Shown here: positions 25,340-33,614 of the stretch, one piece after another | Layout: the number at the start of each line of letters is the position of its first letter | Numbering within the stretch: position 1 is the first letter of the stretch | DNA from: Hyphomicrobiales bacterium | Lineage (GTDB): Bacteria; Pseudomonadota; Alphaproteobacteria; Rhizobiales; Rhizobiaceae | Assembly (NCBI GenBank): GCA_900473795.1 | Contig: UCMT01000028.1 | Coordinates: 42,903-106,902 of the forward strand | Reading direction: 5' to 3' | Length of the DNA stretch: 64,000 bases | Made by a program: the position numbers and the translations under genes | The notes under the pieces: model-generated | Told to the model about the DNA's origin: nothing | Database searches by the model: none | The model's input: only the letters and a program-made list of their open reading frames with translations

Positions 25340-26194
25340 ATGTTTTCCGTGGATTTTTTGACCGAATATCGTGTTCCAATCGGGACAGGAGCCAAGACCT
25401 TCGTCGATTGGCTCACAACCAATTTCGAATTGTTCTTCGATCAGCTCGCAAATTTCCTGTCCGGCGTCGTGGCCGTTCTGCTGTTCATTCTGCAGACGCC
25501 GCATGCGCTGATCGTCGTCGCGGTCGTCACGGCGCTGTCCTGGTGGCTGCGCCGGTCGATCGGCATTACGCTGTTTACCTGCCTCGGGCTGCTGCTGATC
25601 ATCAATCAGGGGTATTGGAAGGAAACGACTGAGACGCTGGCACTCGTGCTCGCCGCCAGCTTCGTCAGCATGGCGGTCGGCATTCCCCTCGGCATCCTCG
25701 CTGCGCGCAGACCGGTGTTCTATGCCTTCCTGCGCCCGATCCTCGACCTGATGCAGACCATCCCCACCTTCGTCTATCTCATACCGGCGCTGATCCTCTT
25801 TGGTCTCGGCATGGTACCGGGCCTGATCGCAACGGTGATTTTCGCCATTCCCGCCCCCATCCGCCTGACCCGCCTCGGCATTATCTCGACGCCGCCGTCG
25901 CTGGTGGAAGCAGCCGTCTCCTTCGGCGCAACGCCGTCGCAGGTGCTGCGCAAGATCGAAATCCCGTTTGCCATGCCGCAGATCATGGCCGGCCTCACCC
26001 AGACGATCATGCTGTCTCTGTCGATGGTGGTCATCGCGGCCCTCGTTGGCGCCAACGGCCTCGGCGTGCCGGTGCTGCGCGCCCTGAATACGGTGAACGT
26101 CGCCAAGGGCTTTGAAGCAGGCCTTTGCATCGTTATTCTCGCCATTATTCTCGACCGCCTGTTCCGCTCGTCCGATGAAGGAGAAGGCGCATGA
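25340..26194 (+). CDS. choW: Choline ABC transporter, permease
   Basis: A 284-residue inner-membrane permease of the ProW/OpuAB type with about six to seven membrane segments. The EAA-loop motif EAAVSFGATPSQVLRKIEIPFAMP, which contacts the ATPase, is near residue 195. Its stop overlaps the start of choV by 4 bp (ATGA). The preceding gene encodes the matching binding protein. Confidence 0.93.
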   Translation: MFSVDFLTEYRVPIGTGAKTFVDWLTTNFELFFDQLANFLSGVVAVLLFILQTPHALIVVAVVTALSWWLRRSIGITLFTCLGLLLIINQGYWKETTETLALVLAASFVSMAVGIPLGILAARRPVFYAFLRPILDLMQTIPTFVYLIPALILFGLGMVPGLIATVIFAIPAPIRLTRLGIISTPPSLVEAAVSFGATPSQVLRKIEIPFAMPQIMAGLTQTIMLSLSMVVIAALVGANGLGVPVLRALNTVNVAKGFEAGLCIVILAIILDRLFRSSDEGEGA

Positions 26195-27240
26195 CCGAAG
26201 CCGTCGTTTTCAAGAATGTCGACATCATCTTCGGCAACAAGCCGGAAGCGGCCATCGCCATGGTCGACCAGGGCAAGACCCGCGACGAGATCGGCGCCGC
26301 GACCGGCCTGGTGCTCGGTGTCGCCGACGCCTCGCTGACCATCACCGAAGGCGAAATCCTGGTGCTGATGGGGCTGTCCGGATCGGGCAAGTCGACGCTT
26401 TTGCGCGCCGTCAACGGTCTCGCACCGGTGGTACGCGGCGAAGTGCAGGTGAAGACCGGGCACGGAACGATCAACCCCTACAAGACCAGCGCCAAAGCGC
26501 TGCGTGACTTCCGCATGCACGACGTCTCGATGGTGTTCCAGCAGTTCGCTTTGCTGCCATGGCGCACCGTGGAGGACAATGTCGGCTTCGGGCTGGAATT
26601 GGCCGGCGTGCCGGACAGCGAGCGCAAGAAGCGCGTTGGCGAACAGCTGGAGCTGGTCAACCTGACGAAGTGGGCCGGTCGGCAGGTCAAGGAGCTCTCC
26701 GGCGGCATGCAGCAGCGCGTCGGGCTTGCCCGCGCCTTTGCCACCGGCGCACCCATCCTGCTGATGGACGAACCCTTCTCGGCGCTCGATCCACTGATCC
26801 GCACCCGCCTGCAGGATGAGCTCCTGGAATTCCAGCGCCGGCTGAAGAAGACCATCCTCTTCGTCAGCCACGACCTCGACGAAGCCTTCCGGATCGGCAA
26901 TCGCATCGCCATCATGGAAGGCGGCCGCATCATCCAGTGCGGCACGCCGCAGGAAATCGTCAAGAGCCCGGCCAACCAGTATGTCGCCGACTTCGTCCAG
27001 CACATGAACCCGATCACAATGCTGACGGCGATGGACGTGATGCAACAGGGCGTCAACCGCGCTGACGGCGCAGTCGGCGTGACGGCGACCGCCAAGCCGA
27101 CAACGCCGCTGATCGACATCCTCGACGCGATGTCACGGCAGCCGGGCAGCATCGGCGTCGTCGACAACGGCGCCGTCGTCGGAACCATCAATGCCCAGAA
27201 CGTCGTGGAAGGACTGACCCGGCACCGCAACAGAAGTTGA
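26191..27240 (+). CDS. choV: Choline ABC transporter, ATP-binding protein
   Basis: A 349-residue ATPase of the ProV/glycine-betaine type. It has Walker A GLSGSGKST near residue 68, Q-loop VFQQFALLPW, signature LSGGMQQR near 170, Walker B ILLMDEPFSALDP and the H-loop FVSHDLDEA. The C-terminus (from about residue 280) is one shortened CBS-like region instead of the full tandem CBS pair of osmoregulated ProV, which fits a nutritional rather than osmotic transporter. It is coupled to choW through an ATGA overlap. Confidence 0.93.
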   Translation: MTEAVVFKNVDIIFGNKPEAAIAMVDQGKTRDEIGAATGLVLGVADASLTITEGEILVLMGLSGSGKSTLLRAVNGLAPVVRGEVQVKTGHGTINPYKTSAKALRDFRMHDVSMVFQQFALLPWRTVEDNVGFGLELAGVPDSERKKRVGEQLELVNLTKWAGRQVKELSGGMQQRVGLARAFATGAPILLMDEPFSALDPLIRTRLQDELLEFQRRLKKTILFVSHDLDEAFRIGNRIAIMEGGRIIQCGTPQEIVKSPANQYVADFVQHMNPITMLTAMDVMQQGVNRADGAVGVTATAKPTTPLIDILDAMSRQPGSIGVVDNGAVVGTINAQNVVEGLTRHRNRS

Positions 27241-27267
27241 CCGGATCAGCGCGAATGCCAGTATAAT

Positions 27268-27299
27268 TGACGCCCGGAGACAATCGTTTCCGGGCGTCA
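27268..27299 (+). terminator. Hairpin after choV
   Basis: An 11-bp perfect stem TGACGCCCGGA/TCCGGGCGTCA (27268-27278 with 27289-27299). The following sequence is not U-rich, so it may be an mRNA-stabilising or weak terminating structure. Confidence 0.5.
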
Positions 27300-27325
27300 C
27301 GCATTTCAGACATGAGGTGATAGCC

Positions 27326-28069
27326 TTGGCCGAAAAACCTTCCGTGCTGCGCGAAACCGACGACGAGGCGCGCAAGCTTGCCCGCATCCTGCTGCGCTCC
27401 GCTCGCTGCGCCGCCCTCGCCGTCATCGAGCCGGAAAGCAACGGGTTTCCCTTCGTCAGCCGTGTGCTTCTCGGCATCGATACGGACGGAACGCCGGTCA
27501 TTCTGGTTTCTGCCCTATCGACTCATACCCAGGCTCTTTTCGCTGATCGTCGCTGCTCGCTGCTTGCCGGCGAGATCGGCAAGGGCGATCCGCTTGCCCA
27601 TCCGCGTCTGACTGTTCAGTGCGAAGCAGAGAAAGTCGACCACGACGGCGACGGCCATGCCCGCATTCGCGCGCGCTTCGTCCGCCGCCATCCGAAATCG
27701 GAACTCTATATCGACTTTCCGGACTTTGCCTTTTTCAGGCTGCGGCCGCTGAAGGCCAGCCTCAATGGCGGCTTTGGCCGCGCCTATGCGCTTGATGGCG
27801 AAGACCTGGTCATCCGCTCGCCGGCAATCGGCGATCTCGCGGTGACGGAAGAGCGGGCGATCGAGCACATGAACAACGACCATTCCGATGCGGCAAGCCG
27901 TTATGCACAGCTCTACTGCAAGGCCGAAGGGACGGACTGGCGAATCTGTGGCCTCGACGCGGCCGGGGTCGATCTCGCCTCTGGTGATCAATTAAAAAGA
28001 CTGGAATACGATGCGCCATTGCAATCCGCGGGCGAACTGCGCATGATACTGGTGAAACTTTACGGTTAA
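27326..28069 (+). CDS. HugZ-like / pyridoxamine-phosphate-oxidase-fold protein
   Basis: A 247-residue protein with an N-terminal split-barrel FMN-binding-like domain (about residues 15-150; SARCAALAVIEPESNGFPFVSRV, GDPLAHPRLTVQCEA) and a C-terminal DUF2470-type domain (EHMNNDHSDAASRYAQLYC). This arrangement is that of the HugZ/heme-utilisation family. Members degrade or bind heme in some bacteria, but enzyme activity cannot be read from the sequence. The start is probably TTG 27326 (MAEKPSVLRETDDEARK), 6 bp after GAGGTGA; a GTG at 27317 lies within that SD. It stands alone between choV and nolR. Confidence 0.8.
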   Translation: MAEKPSVLRETDDEARKLARILLRSARCAALAVIEPESNGFPFVSRVLLGIDTDGTPVILVSALSTHTQALFADRRCSLLAGEIGKGDPLAHPRLTVQCEAEKVDHDGDGHARIRARFVRRHPKSELYIDFPDFAFFRLRPLKASLNGGFGRAYALDGEDLVIRSPAIGDLAVTEERAIEHMNNDHSDAASRYAQLYCKAEGTDWRICGLDAAGVDLASGDQLKRLEYDAPLQSAGELRMILVKLYG

Positions 28070-28116
28070 ATTTACTCTACCTACCCCGAATTCTTACAGT
28101 AAGAGGTTGTGCTTTT

Positions 28117-28132
28117 ATTCATCACGTCTAAT
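28117..28132 (-). promoter_or_regulatory. Possible NolR box in the nolR promoter
   Basis: On the minus strand ATTAG, 9 bases, then AT fits the published NolR motif (A/T)TTAG-N9-A(T/A). It lies 57 bp upstream of the nolR start, in AT-rich DNA. The motif is short, so chance occurrence cannot be excluded. Confidence 0.35.
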
Positions 28133-28188
28133 TATCGCATATTCACAATCATAACCAAGCGTGATGTGAACCTCGCACGGAGTACGGA

Positions 28189-28530
28189 ATGCAAACGATC
28201 TCTCCTCAGAAACACGGCAAGGCTGAAATAGCTGCGGAGTTTCTGTCGGCCATGGCAAACCCAAAGCGGCTGCTGATTCTGCGTTCACTGGTGGACCAGG
28301 AAATGGCAGTCGGCGCGTTGGCAAACCAGGTCGGCCTCAGCCAATCTGCCCTGTCGCAACATCTCTCGAAATTGCGTGCCCAAAATCTCGTCACTACCCG
28401 TCGGGATGCGCAGACTATCTACTATTCAAGCTCTTCGGATGCTGTCCTGAAAGTGTTGAAAACACTGACGGAAATTTATGGCGAAGAAGCCGCCCCGGCC
28501 GAACGGGTCGCGCAGCGCCGTACCGCCTGA
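28189..28530 (+). CDS. nolR: NolR-type ArsR family transcriptional regulator
   Basis: A 113-residue winged-helix regulator. The core (FLSAMANPKRLLILRSLV, MAVGALANQVGLSQSALSQHLSKLRAQNLVTTRRDAQTIYYSSSSDAV) is almost the same as I recall for NolR of Sinorhizobium, which represses nodulation and conjugation genes and responds to population density. There are no metal-binding cysteines of the ArsR/SmtB sensors. The start ATG 28189 has GGAG upstream. A NolR-like half-palindrome lies in its promoter, in line with autoregulation, and a strong terminator follows. No nod genes are in the window. Confidence 0.85.
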   Translation: MQTISPQKHGKAEIAAEFLSAMANPKRLLILRSLVDQEMAVGALANQVGLSQSALSQHLSKLRAQNLVTTRRDAQTIYYSSSSDAVLKVLKTLTEIYGEEAAPAERVAQRRTA

Positions 28531-28534
28531 CACG

Positions 28535-28569
28535 AATGGGGACCGGCCGCTCGCCGGTCCCCATTTTTA
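28535..28569 (+). terminator. Intrinsic terminator of nolR
   Basis: A 13-bp perfect stem (28535-28547 with 28553-28565), with a CGCTC loop, is followed by TTTTT. Confidence 0.9.
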
Positions 28570-28570
28570 C

Positions 28571-28873
28571 CACCTCGTCCGCGGCCAAGCCTATTTCTCC
28601 TCCTATACAGTCGATGATTTCCCAGGCTCTGCGTCCCATAGACATTTTCTGCAGCAGCCCCGGATCACCTGTCGTGCCGGCTTCTGTACCCGAGCCTCAC
28701 AGGCAGCGGGTGACATTCAGCCAAAGCCGCGACAGTTCGCCTCCTCCTCCGTCCTCCTCCTGAAGCAGTCCCTTGCTCGCGCGAAAAGGTTGTACGACTC
28801 ACGTCGTCGCTGCCGAGAGCCCAATATGCCGATGTTTACGCGACTTTGAGACTTGCCGTGCAGGATCGGCGCC
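28571..28873 (+). other. Intergenic region without a supported gene
   Basis: About 300 bp between the nolR terminator and the next start. Frames here lack an SD and recognisable protein sequence. A C/T-rich stretch at 28738-28762 contains two CCTCCTCC-type tracts on the plus strand, complementary to Shine-Dalgarno sequences. Anti-SD loops of that kind occur in some rhizobial small RNAs, but I see no terminator hairpin with a U-run near it, so I do not call an RNA. Confidence 0.5.
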
Positions 28874-29947
28874 ATGAACACGACCTCTCAAAACCGGCTG
28901 TCGCCGTCCACCGTCAGATGGGCGGTGCTCGGGACCGGTACTATTGCCTCCACCTTTGCCCAAGACATCCGCTTGGCCGGCAATGCCGAGCTTGTTGCCG
29001 TGTGCTCGCGGACGGCAGAAGCGGCCGCCGCGTTCTCGCAGCGCGTTGGCGGCCTCCGGGTTCTCCCCAATATCGAAGCCTTGGCGGCTGACGCCGAAAT
29101 AGACGCCGTCTATCTGGCGACGCCGAACACCGCCCATTTCGAACAGGCGCAATCACTGTTACGCGCCAAAAAGCCCGTCCTTGTCGAAAAGCCGCTGGTG
29201 ATGACATCGGCAGAGGCGCGGCGTCTGGCCCAACTGGCCAGAGAAATGAAGACATTCGCCATGGAGGGTCTCTGGCCCGTGTTCCTGCCTGCGATCGACC
29301 GGCTGCGCAGCCTTATCGCCGACAACGCGATCGGTTCCGTGACCGGCATTCGCGCGGAACTCGCCTATGTCAGAACTCTCGACAGGGACAGTCGCTTCTT
29401 CTCGAAAGCGCTCGGCGGCGGCTCGCTTTTTGACCTCGGGGTCTATCCCGTCGGGCTGACGCTGGCGTTGTTCGGTTTTCCGCAGACGGTGAGCGGGCGG
29501 TGGCGCGCCGCACCCACGGGCGTCGACATGTCAGCCGAGATCCGACTGAAATATCCCGGTTTCGATGCCTCCCTCGCCTGCGCATTCGATCGCAATGGCA
29601 GCAATCGCTTCATCATTGACGGCGATGAAGGGAGCCTTGTGATCGACGCACCATTCCTGCGAGCAAGCCGGATCATCGTCACAAGAAATCCTGTTGCCCG
29701 TTATCTGGCGATCCCGCCCGGCCCCGGCCACCTGTCGCGCTTCGCCGGCAAGGTGGCCCGCAAGCTGCCCCTGCCAGGCCTGACGGTCCACGATCATGGA
29801 TTCCCCGGCAAGGGACTGCAATTCGAAATCGAAGCGGCAAGCAAGGCCATCCTCGAGGGAAAATACGAGCATCCGCTGATGCCGCTAGGCGCCAGCATCG
29901 CGGCACTGGACATCATCGAAACCGTATTGGCTCAGCCGGCATCATAG
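28874..29947 (+). CDS. Gfo/Idh/MocA family oxidoreductase
   Basis: A 357-residue NAD(P)-dependent sugar or inositol-type oxidoreductase. It has an N-terminal Rossmann fold (RWAVLGTGTIASTFAQD), the family EKP motif in VLVEKPLVM near residue 104, and the C-terminal alpha/beta domain with GGSLFDLGVYPV, as in dimeric dihydrodiol/xylose dehydrogenases. The substrate is unknown. The start ATG 28874 follows an AGGAT purine stretch. Its 3' end overlaps the convergent Gfo/Idh gene by 16 bp. The two proteins are different members of the family, not a duplication. Confidence 0.86.
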   Translation: MNTTSQNRLSPSTVRWAVLGTGTIASTFAQDIRLAGNAELVAVCSRTAEAAAAFSQRVGGLRVLPNIEALAADAEIDAVYLATPNTAHFEQAQSLLRAKKPVLVEKPLVMTSAEARRLAQLAREMKTFAMEGLWPVFLPAIDRLRSLIADNAIGSVTGIRAELAYVRTLDRDSRFFSKALGGGSLFDLGVYPVGLTLALFGFPQTVSGRWRAAPTGVDMSAEIRLKYPGFDASLACAFDRNGSNRFIIDGDEGSLVIDAPFLRASRIIVTRNPVARYLAIPPGPGHLSRFAGKVARKLPLPGLTVHDHGFPGKGLQFEIEAASKAILEGKYEHPLMPLGASIAALDIIETVLAQPAS

Positions 29948-31086
29948 CCGCTCGGAGTATGATCCCGCTTGCCGGCATTCAACGCCAGCGCGATATCCGT
30001 CAGGTGAAGCGCGGTCTCTCCGGAAAAGAATGGCTTGGTGCCTTGCCGGATCGCGTCGGCCTGCGCGGCAATCCCGCGCACGAAGTCGATCTGTGAGGGA
30101 TAGGCCGGCAAAGCATTCTTCTTTGACCCACGCGGATAAGCGACCGGTTTGCCAGCGATCAGACGAAACGCAAATTTCCGTTGAAACTGCCATTCCAGGC
30201 GGTCGATCAGGCGATGAAGCAGCGGCCGTCGCGCGCCCGCCAGCTCGACATGGATGGGCGAACGGTTATCCCAGAGATCGCGCACGGCGATCGTGCCCTT
30301 GTCGCCAACGATCGTCAGCGACCGGTCGCGCGGCATGGCAAGTCCGCTGGTGAGACGGGCGACGAGACCTGAGCGGAATGTCAGGCAGCCGACGGAAAAG
30401 TCGGGCCCGAGCGCAAGATTCTCGGTACCCGGACCCTTGTCGGGAAAGGTGAGCGCGGAAAAGGCCGCAACTTTGGCCACCGGCCCGAACAGCGATACGA
30501 GCCAGCTTGTCGCATAGCCCGCATGTTCCAGTGTGCAGCCGATTTCGAATTCGTGAACCGCGGGCCATTTCGCGCCGGACCGGCTGCGCCATTCCTGCCA
30601 TTTGTCCAGGAAGACCGGCCCGTCCTCCATTTCGGCGTAAACGAGGCGCGGCGTGCCGATGACACCGGAAGCGAGGATTTCGGCACAATGCGCCCACGCA
30701 TCGCTGAGCGCGTTGGCGGGCGCGCCCGCGAGCACCAATCCCCTTTCGTTCGCCAGTTGGACCAGGTCCCGCGCCTCGTCCACCGTCATCGCCAAGGGCT
30801 TCTCGCAATAGACATGCTTGCTCGCGAGCAGCGCCGCCCTGTTGACGGCATGATGGCTCTCCGGTGGCGTCAGGTTGACGATGATGGCAATGGCGGGGTC
30901 CGCCAGCAGCTCCGCCTCGGCGGCATAGGCGCGGACGTTCCAATAGCTGCGGAACTGTTGCAGCCGCGCAGGGTCGTTGTCCCAAACGCCGGCAAGCCGC
31001 AACTGCGGATGATTTGCCAGCGTCGTCATGTAGTAGTCGGCAACGAAACCGGTGCCGATGAAGGCGATGCCTGTCTGTCCACTCAT
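29932..31086 (-). CDS. Gfo/Idh/MocA family oxidoreductase, coupled to the GH9 gene
   Basis: A 384-residue protein with Rossmann motif GIAFIGTGFVADYY, EKP motif in VYCEKPLAM near residue 95, and a C-terminal domain of the Gfo/Idh type (VHEFEIGCTLEHAGY). The ATG at 31086 overlaps the stop of the GH9 gene (ATGA), so it is made together with the endoglucanase. It probably processes a sugar or sugar derivative linked to that activity; this is inference from the coupling. The frame extends 16 codons upstream into the GH9 gene, but the overlap start is preferred. It overlaps the neighbouring convergent gene by 16 bp. Confidence 0.85.
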   Translation of the reverse strand: MSGQTGIAFIGTGFVADYYMTTLANHPQLRLAGVWDNDPARLQQFRSYWNVRAYAAEAELLADPAIAIIVNLTPPESHHAVNRAALLASKHVYCEKPLAMTVDEARDLVQLANERGLVLAGAPANALSDAWAHCAEILASGVIGTPRLVYAEMEDGPVFLDKWQEWRSRSGAKWPAVHEFEIGCTLEHAGYATSWLVSLFGPVAKVAAFSALTFPDKGPGTENLALGPDFSVGCLTFRSGLVARLTSGLAMPRDRSLTIVGDKGTIAVRDLWDNRSPIHVELAGARRPLLHRLIDRLEWQFQRKFAFRLIAGKPVAYPRGSKKNALPAYPSQIDFVRGIAAQADAIRQGTKPFFSGETALHLTDIALALNAGKRDHTPSGYDAG

Positions 31087-33359
31087 CGCGCATCCGCCAG
31101 GAATGAAGCGATATAGACCAGCGGCGCATTCCAATTGATAGCCATTTCGTTGGCCCCCCAGGCCATGATGTCATCGACATAGCAAGTCTGCGGCGCGCAG
31201 CCCTGGAGCCTGGCCTTCGACACGTCATCGACCAGCGTCGAATTCGGTCCGCCCGCCAGTGTCCCGGCTGGCGGATTGGGAAGAGTGTCATCGACCTGAT
31301 GGGCATACCAACGGCTATGCTGGTTCCTCGCAAAAACGCTGCCATAGCCGGTGACATAGGACATGTTCATCGCATTGCGTCCAAAGATGTAATCCATGCT
31401 CCCACGCACGCCGTCGAGGAACCGCTTCTCGCCTGTCAGGTCGTACCCAGCCGAGACGACGATCATGTTTTGCAGGATGAGCTGGTTGGATCCCCAGTCA
31501 TACCGGTTGTTGGCCGGCCGATAGATCTGCCCGAAGGGCTCCTTCTTCTGCAGGCCGAGGAAGTTTCTCGCAGCCGAGACGACGGAACCGCGGATCATCG
31601 CCCTGTCCTCCTCGGGCAGCATGTCGCCATAGAGCGCCAGATCGAGACGGCCAAGGCCGGCCACGCTGCGCCAGTTGAACGCGCCGATGGCCGGAAAGAC
31701 CGGCCCTGCCCAATAGGCAGAGGTCCTCAGTTCGGAAAGATACTCGGCTTCGCCGGTCGTCAGGTAGAGCTCCGCTGCGGCCCAATAGGTTTCGTCCGTA
31801 ATATCGGTGTCATCGTAATCGCCGCCGCCCTGCAGGCCATCCGACCTCGGCGCATAGAGCACCGGATTGGCAGCGGCGGCGAGCCACGCCTTTTTCGCGG
31901 CAGCCAGCAGCTTTTCAGCGAATGCCGCGTCGTAGGGCGCAAACAGCCGAGCGCCCTGCGCTGCTGCCGCCGCAAGGTCAAGTGTTGCGGCAGTCGATGG
32001 GCGATGCAACGCCCGTTCCTCGGGATCGAGATGCGGCAGCATCGGCACGCCGGTCCATTTCGTGTCGTGCACCTTGTGATGCGCCATGCCAGCCAAGGGG
32101 TGGCCGTCCGGTACCATCATCTTCATCAGGAATTCGAGTTCCCAGCGGGCCTCGTCGAGAATATCGGGGATACCGTTACCGTTTTCGGGAATGCGCGACA
32201 GGCTGTCGCTGATCACCGGCGAAGCCCCCTTTCCGTAGATCAAACCGCGTTCGAACGTGCCGAGAAGCTGCGCCACCGCAATGCCGCCGTTGACCACGTA
32301 TTTGCCCTGATCGCCGGCGTCATACCAGCCGCCGGAGACGTCGAGAGTATAGTCGCAGGTCCAGTCCTTGCTGTAGAGTTCCGCCGCCACGTTGCCGGTC
32401 AGGCACGTCACCCGGGTATCGCCCTCATTGGGGCTTTCCTGAACATGTCCTGCCGGCCGGGCATAAGCCTCTCCGGCAATGTCGCCCTTGATCTCGATGC
32501 CGCTGCGCTGCGGATAAAACCAGGAGAGCGCATCGGCGCGCAATTTGCCGTAGACGTCGTGGCCGATGGAAAACGGGTAGCTCTTCCTTCCGCCGGCAAC
32601 CACGCGGTAGCCCTCGCCGGCCGTCGCGAAGGCGGAAAAATCGACAATCTGCGTATCGGCTGCAACCGTTTCGTCGAAACCGGCAGGCGCCGTCATGCCC
32701 TCGCCCACCACCACGCCCTGCGCATCCTCAAGCTTGAATGCCAGCGGTTTGGCGGCATCCGACAGAATTGTTGCCCGCTTCGGCCCATCGAGGAAATAAC
32801 CGGCCTGATTGACAAGGGCCGGTAGGCCGCGTGCCACCTTTTTCGCCGCTGCCACAATCTCTTCGGGCCTGGCTTCGCTGATCACCACGTCATCGAGGCA
32901 AAGTCGCCAGGGCTTTTCGGCGCCGCCGAGATGAAAAATGATCTGCGCAGGTTCAGCCTCCGTCGCCCCGAAGACCGTCGAAAATCCCTCTTGCCCTGCT
33001 TTGGTTTCGACGTTGAACGTTGCCTGCGCCGTCCACGGCTCGGCACTGCGCTGGATCAGGACCGGCAAAATGCGCTCCTCGTTGCCCTCGATCGTCATCC
33101 TCAGGCGATAAGACGTGCCGACGGCAAATTGCAGGTCGTTGACGCCGAGCAAGCGATCCCATGGCTCCCCGCCGGCCTCGATATCGGCACATAATTTTCC
33201 ACGCTCGCGCGAAAGCGCGACGCCGCCGGTTGCCCAGAAGCCGTCCTCGCCCTTTTCAAAAGTGCCGTCGGCAATCATGTCGGTTGCATACGCCGGCGCC
33301 GGAAGGGCGACGAGAAGCGCAAGCGCCAGACTGGCAGGAAGTTTTGGCAAGATTTCCAT
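31083..33359 (-). CDS. Glycoside hydrolase family 9 (endoglucanase) with N-terminal carbohydrate-binding and Ig-like domains
   Basis: A 758-residue exported enzyme. Order: signal peptide (LALALLVALPAPAYA), a CBM4/9-like beta-sandwich (about residues 20-155, DGTFEKGEDGFWATGGVALS...), an Ig-like CelD_N domain (about 165-255), then the GH9 (alpha/alpha)6 barrel. The barrel shows the catalytic-base region GGWYDAGDQGKYVVNGG, the His/Arg segment NQHSRWYAHQVDD and the proton-donor Glu in WGANEMAINWNAPLVY. It probably cuts beta-1,4-glucans in the periplasm or outside the cell. The start is ATG 33359; its SD is weak, and TTG 33401 would add 14 residues. It is followed by a coupled Gfo/Idh gene, not by cellulose synthase genes. 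Confidence 0.88.
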   Translation of the reverse strand: MEILPKLPASLALALLVALPAPAYATDMIADGTFEKGEDGFWATGGVALSRERGKLCADIEAGGEPWDRLLGVNDLQFAVGTSYRLRMTIEGNEERILPVLIQRSAEPWTAQATFNVETKAGQEGFSTVFGATEAEPAQIIFHLGGAEKPWRLCLDDVVISEARPEEIVAAAKKVARGLPALVNQAGYFLDGPKRATILSDAAKPLAFKLEDAQGVVVGEGMTAPAGFDETVAADTQIVDFSAFATAGEGYRVVAGGRKSYPFSIGHDVYGKLRADALSWFYPQRSGIEIKGDIAGEAYARPAGHVQESPNEGDTRVTCLTGNVAAELYSKDWTCDYTLDVSGGWYDAGDQGKYVVNGGIAVAQLLGTFERGLIYGKGASPVISDSLSRIPENGNGIPDILDEARWELEFLMKMMVPDGHPLAGMAHHKVHDTKWTGVPMLPHLDPEERALHRPSTAATLDLAAAAAQGARLFAPYDAAFAEKLLAAAKKAWLAAAANPVLYAPRSDGLQGGGDYDDTDITDETYWAAAELYLTTGEAEYLSELRTSAYWAGPVFPAIGAFNWRSVAGLGRLDLALYGDMLPEEDRAMIRGSVVSAARNFLGLQKKEPFGQIYRPANNRYDWGSNQLILQNMIVVSAGYDLTGEKRFLDGVRGSMDYIFGRNAMNMSYVTGYGSVFARNQHSRWYAHQVDDTLPNPPAGTLAGGPNSTLVDDVSKARLQGCAPQTCYVDDIMAWGANEMAINWNAPLVYIASFLADAR

Positions 33360-33614
33360 CCTGAGCCCAGGTTTCGGGAACGCGGCGCCACTCTCCGGCA
33401 AACAGGTTAAACTTCAGAAAATGCAGCGCAACAAGTCTTGCCTCGGACGTTTCCGAACCAGGAATCCGTGCCCTCCTTCCCGCCATGAATCGCGTTTGAC
33501 CGTATCGGACCAAGGCTTGACGCTGGAAGGCGCCCTGATAGTTTGACCATCAGGTAAAGATTCCGCTTCATCCACCTGGATTTGGCCGCCAGACAAAACG
33601 CCACGGAGAACACG

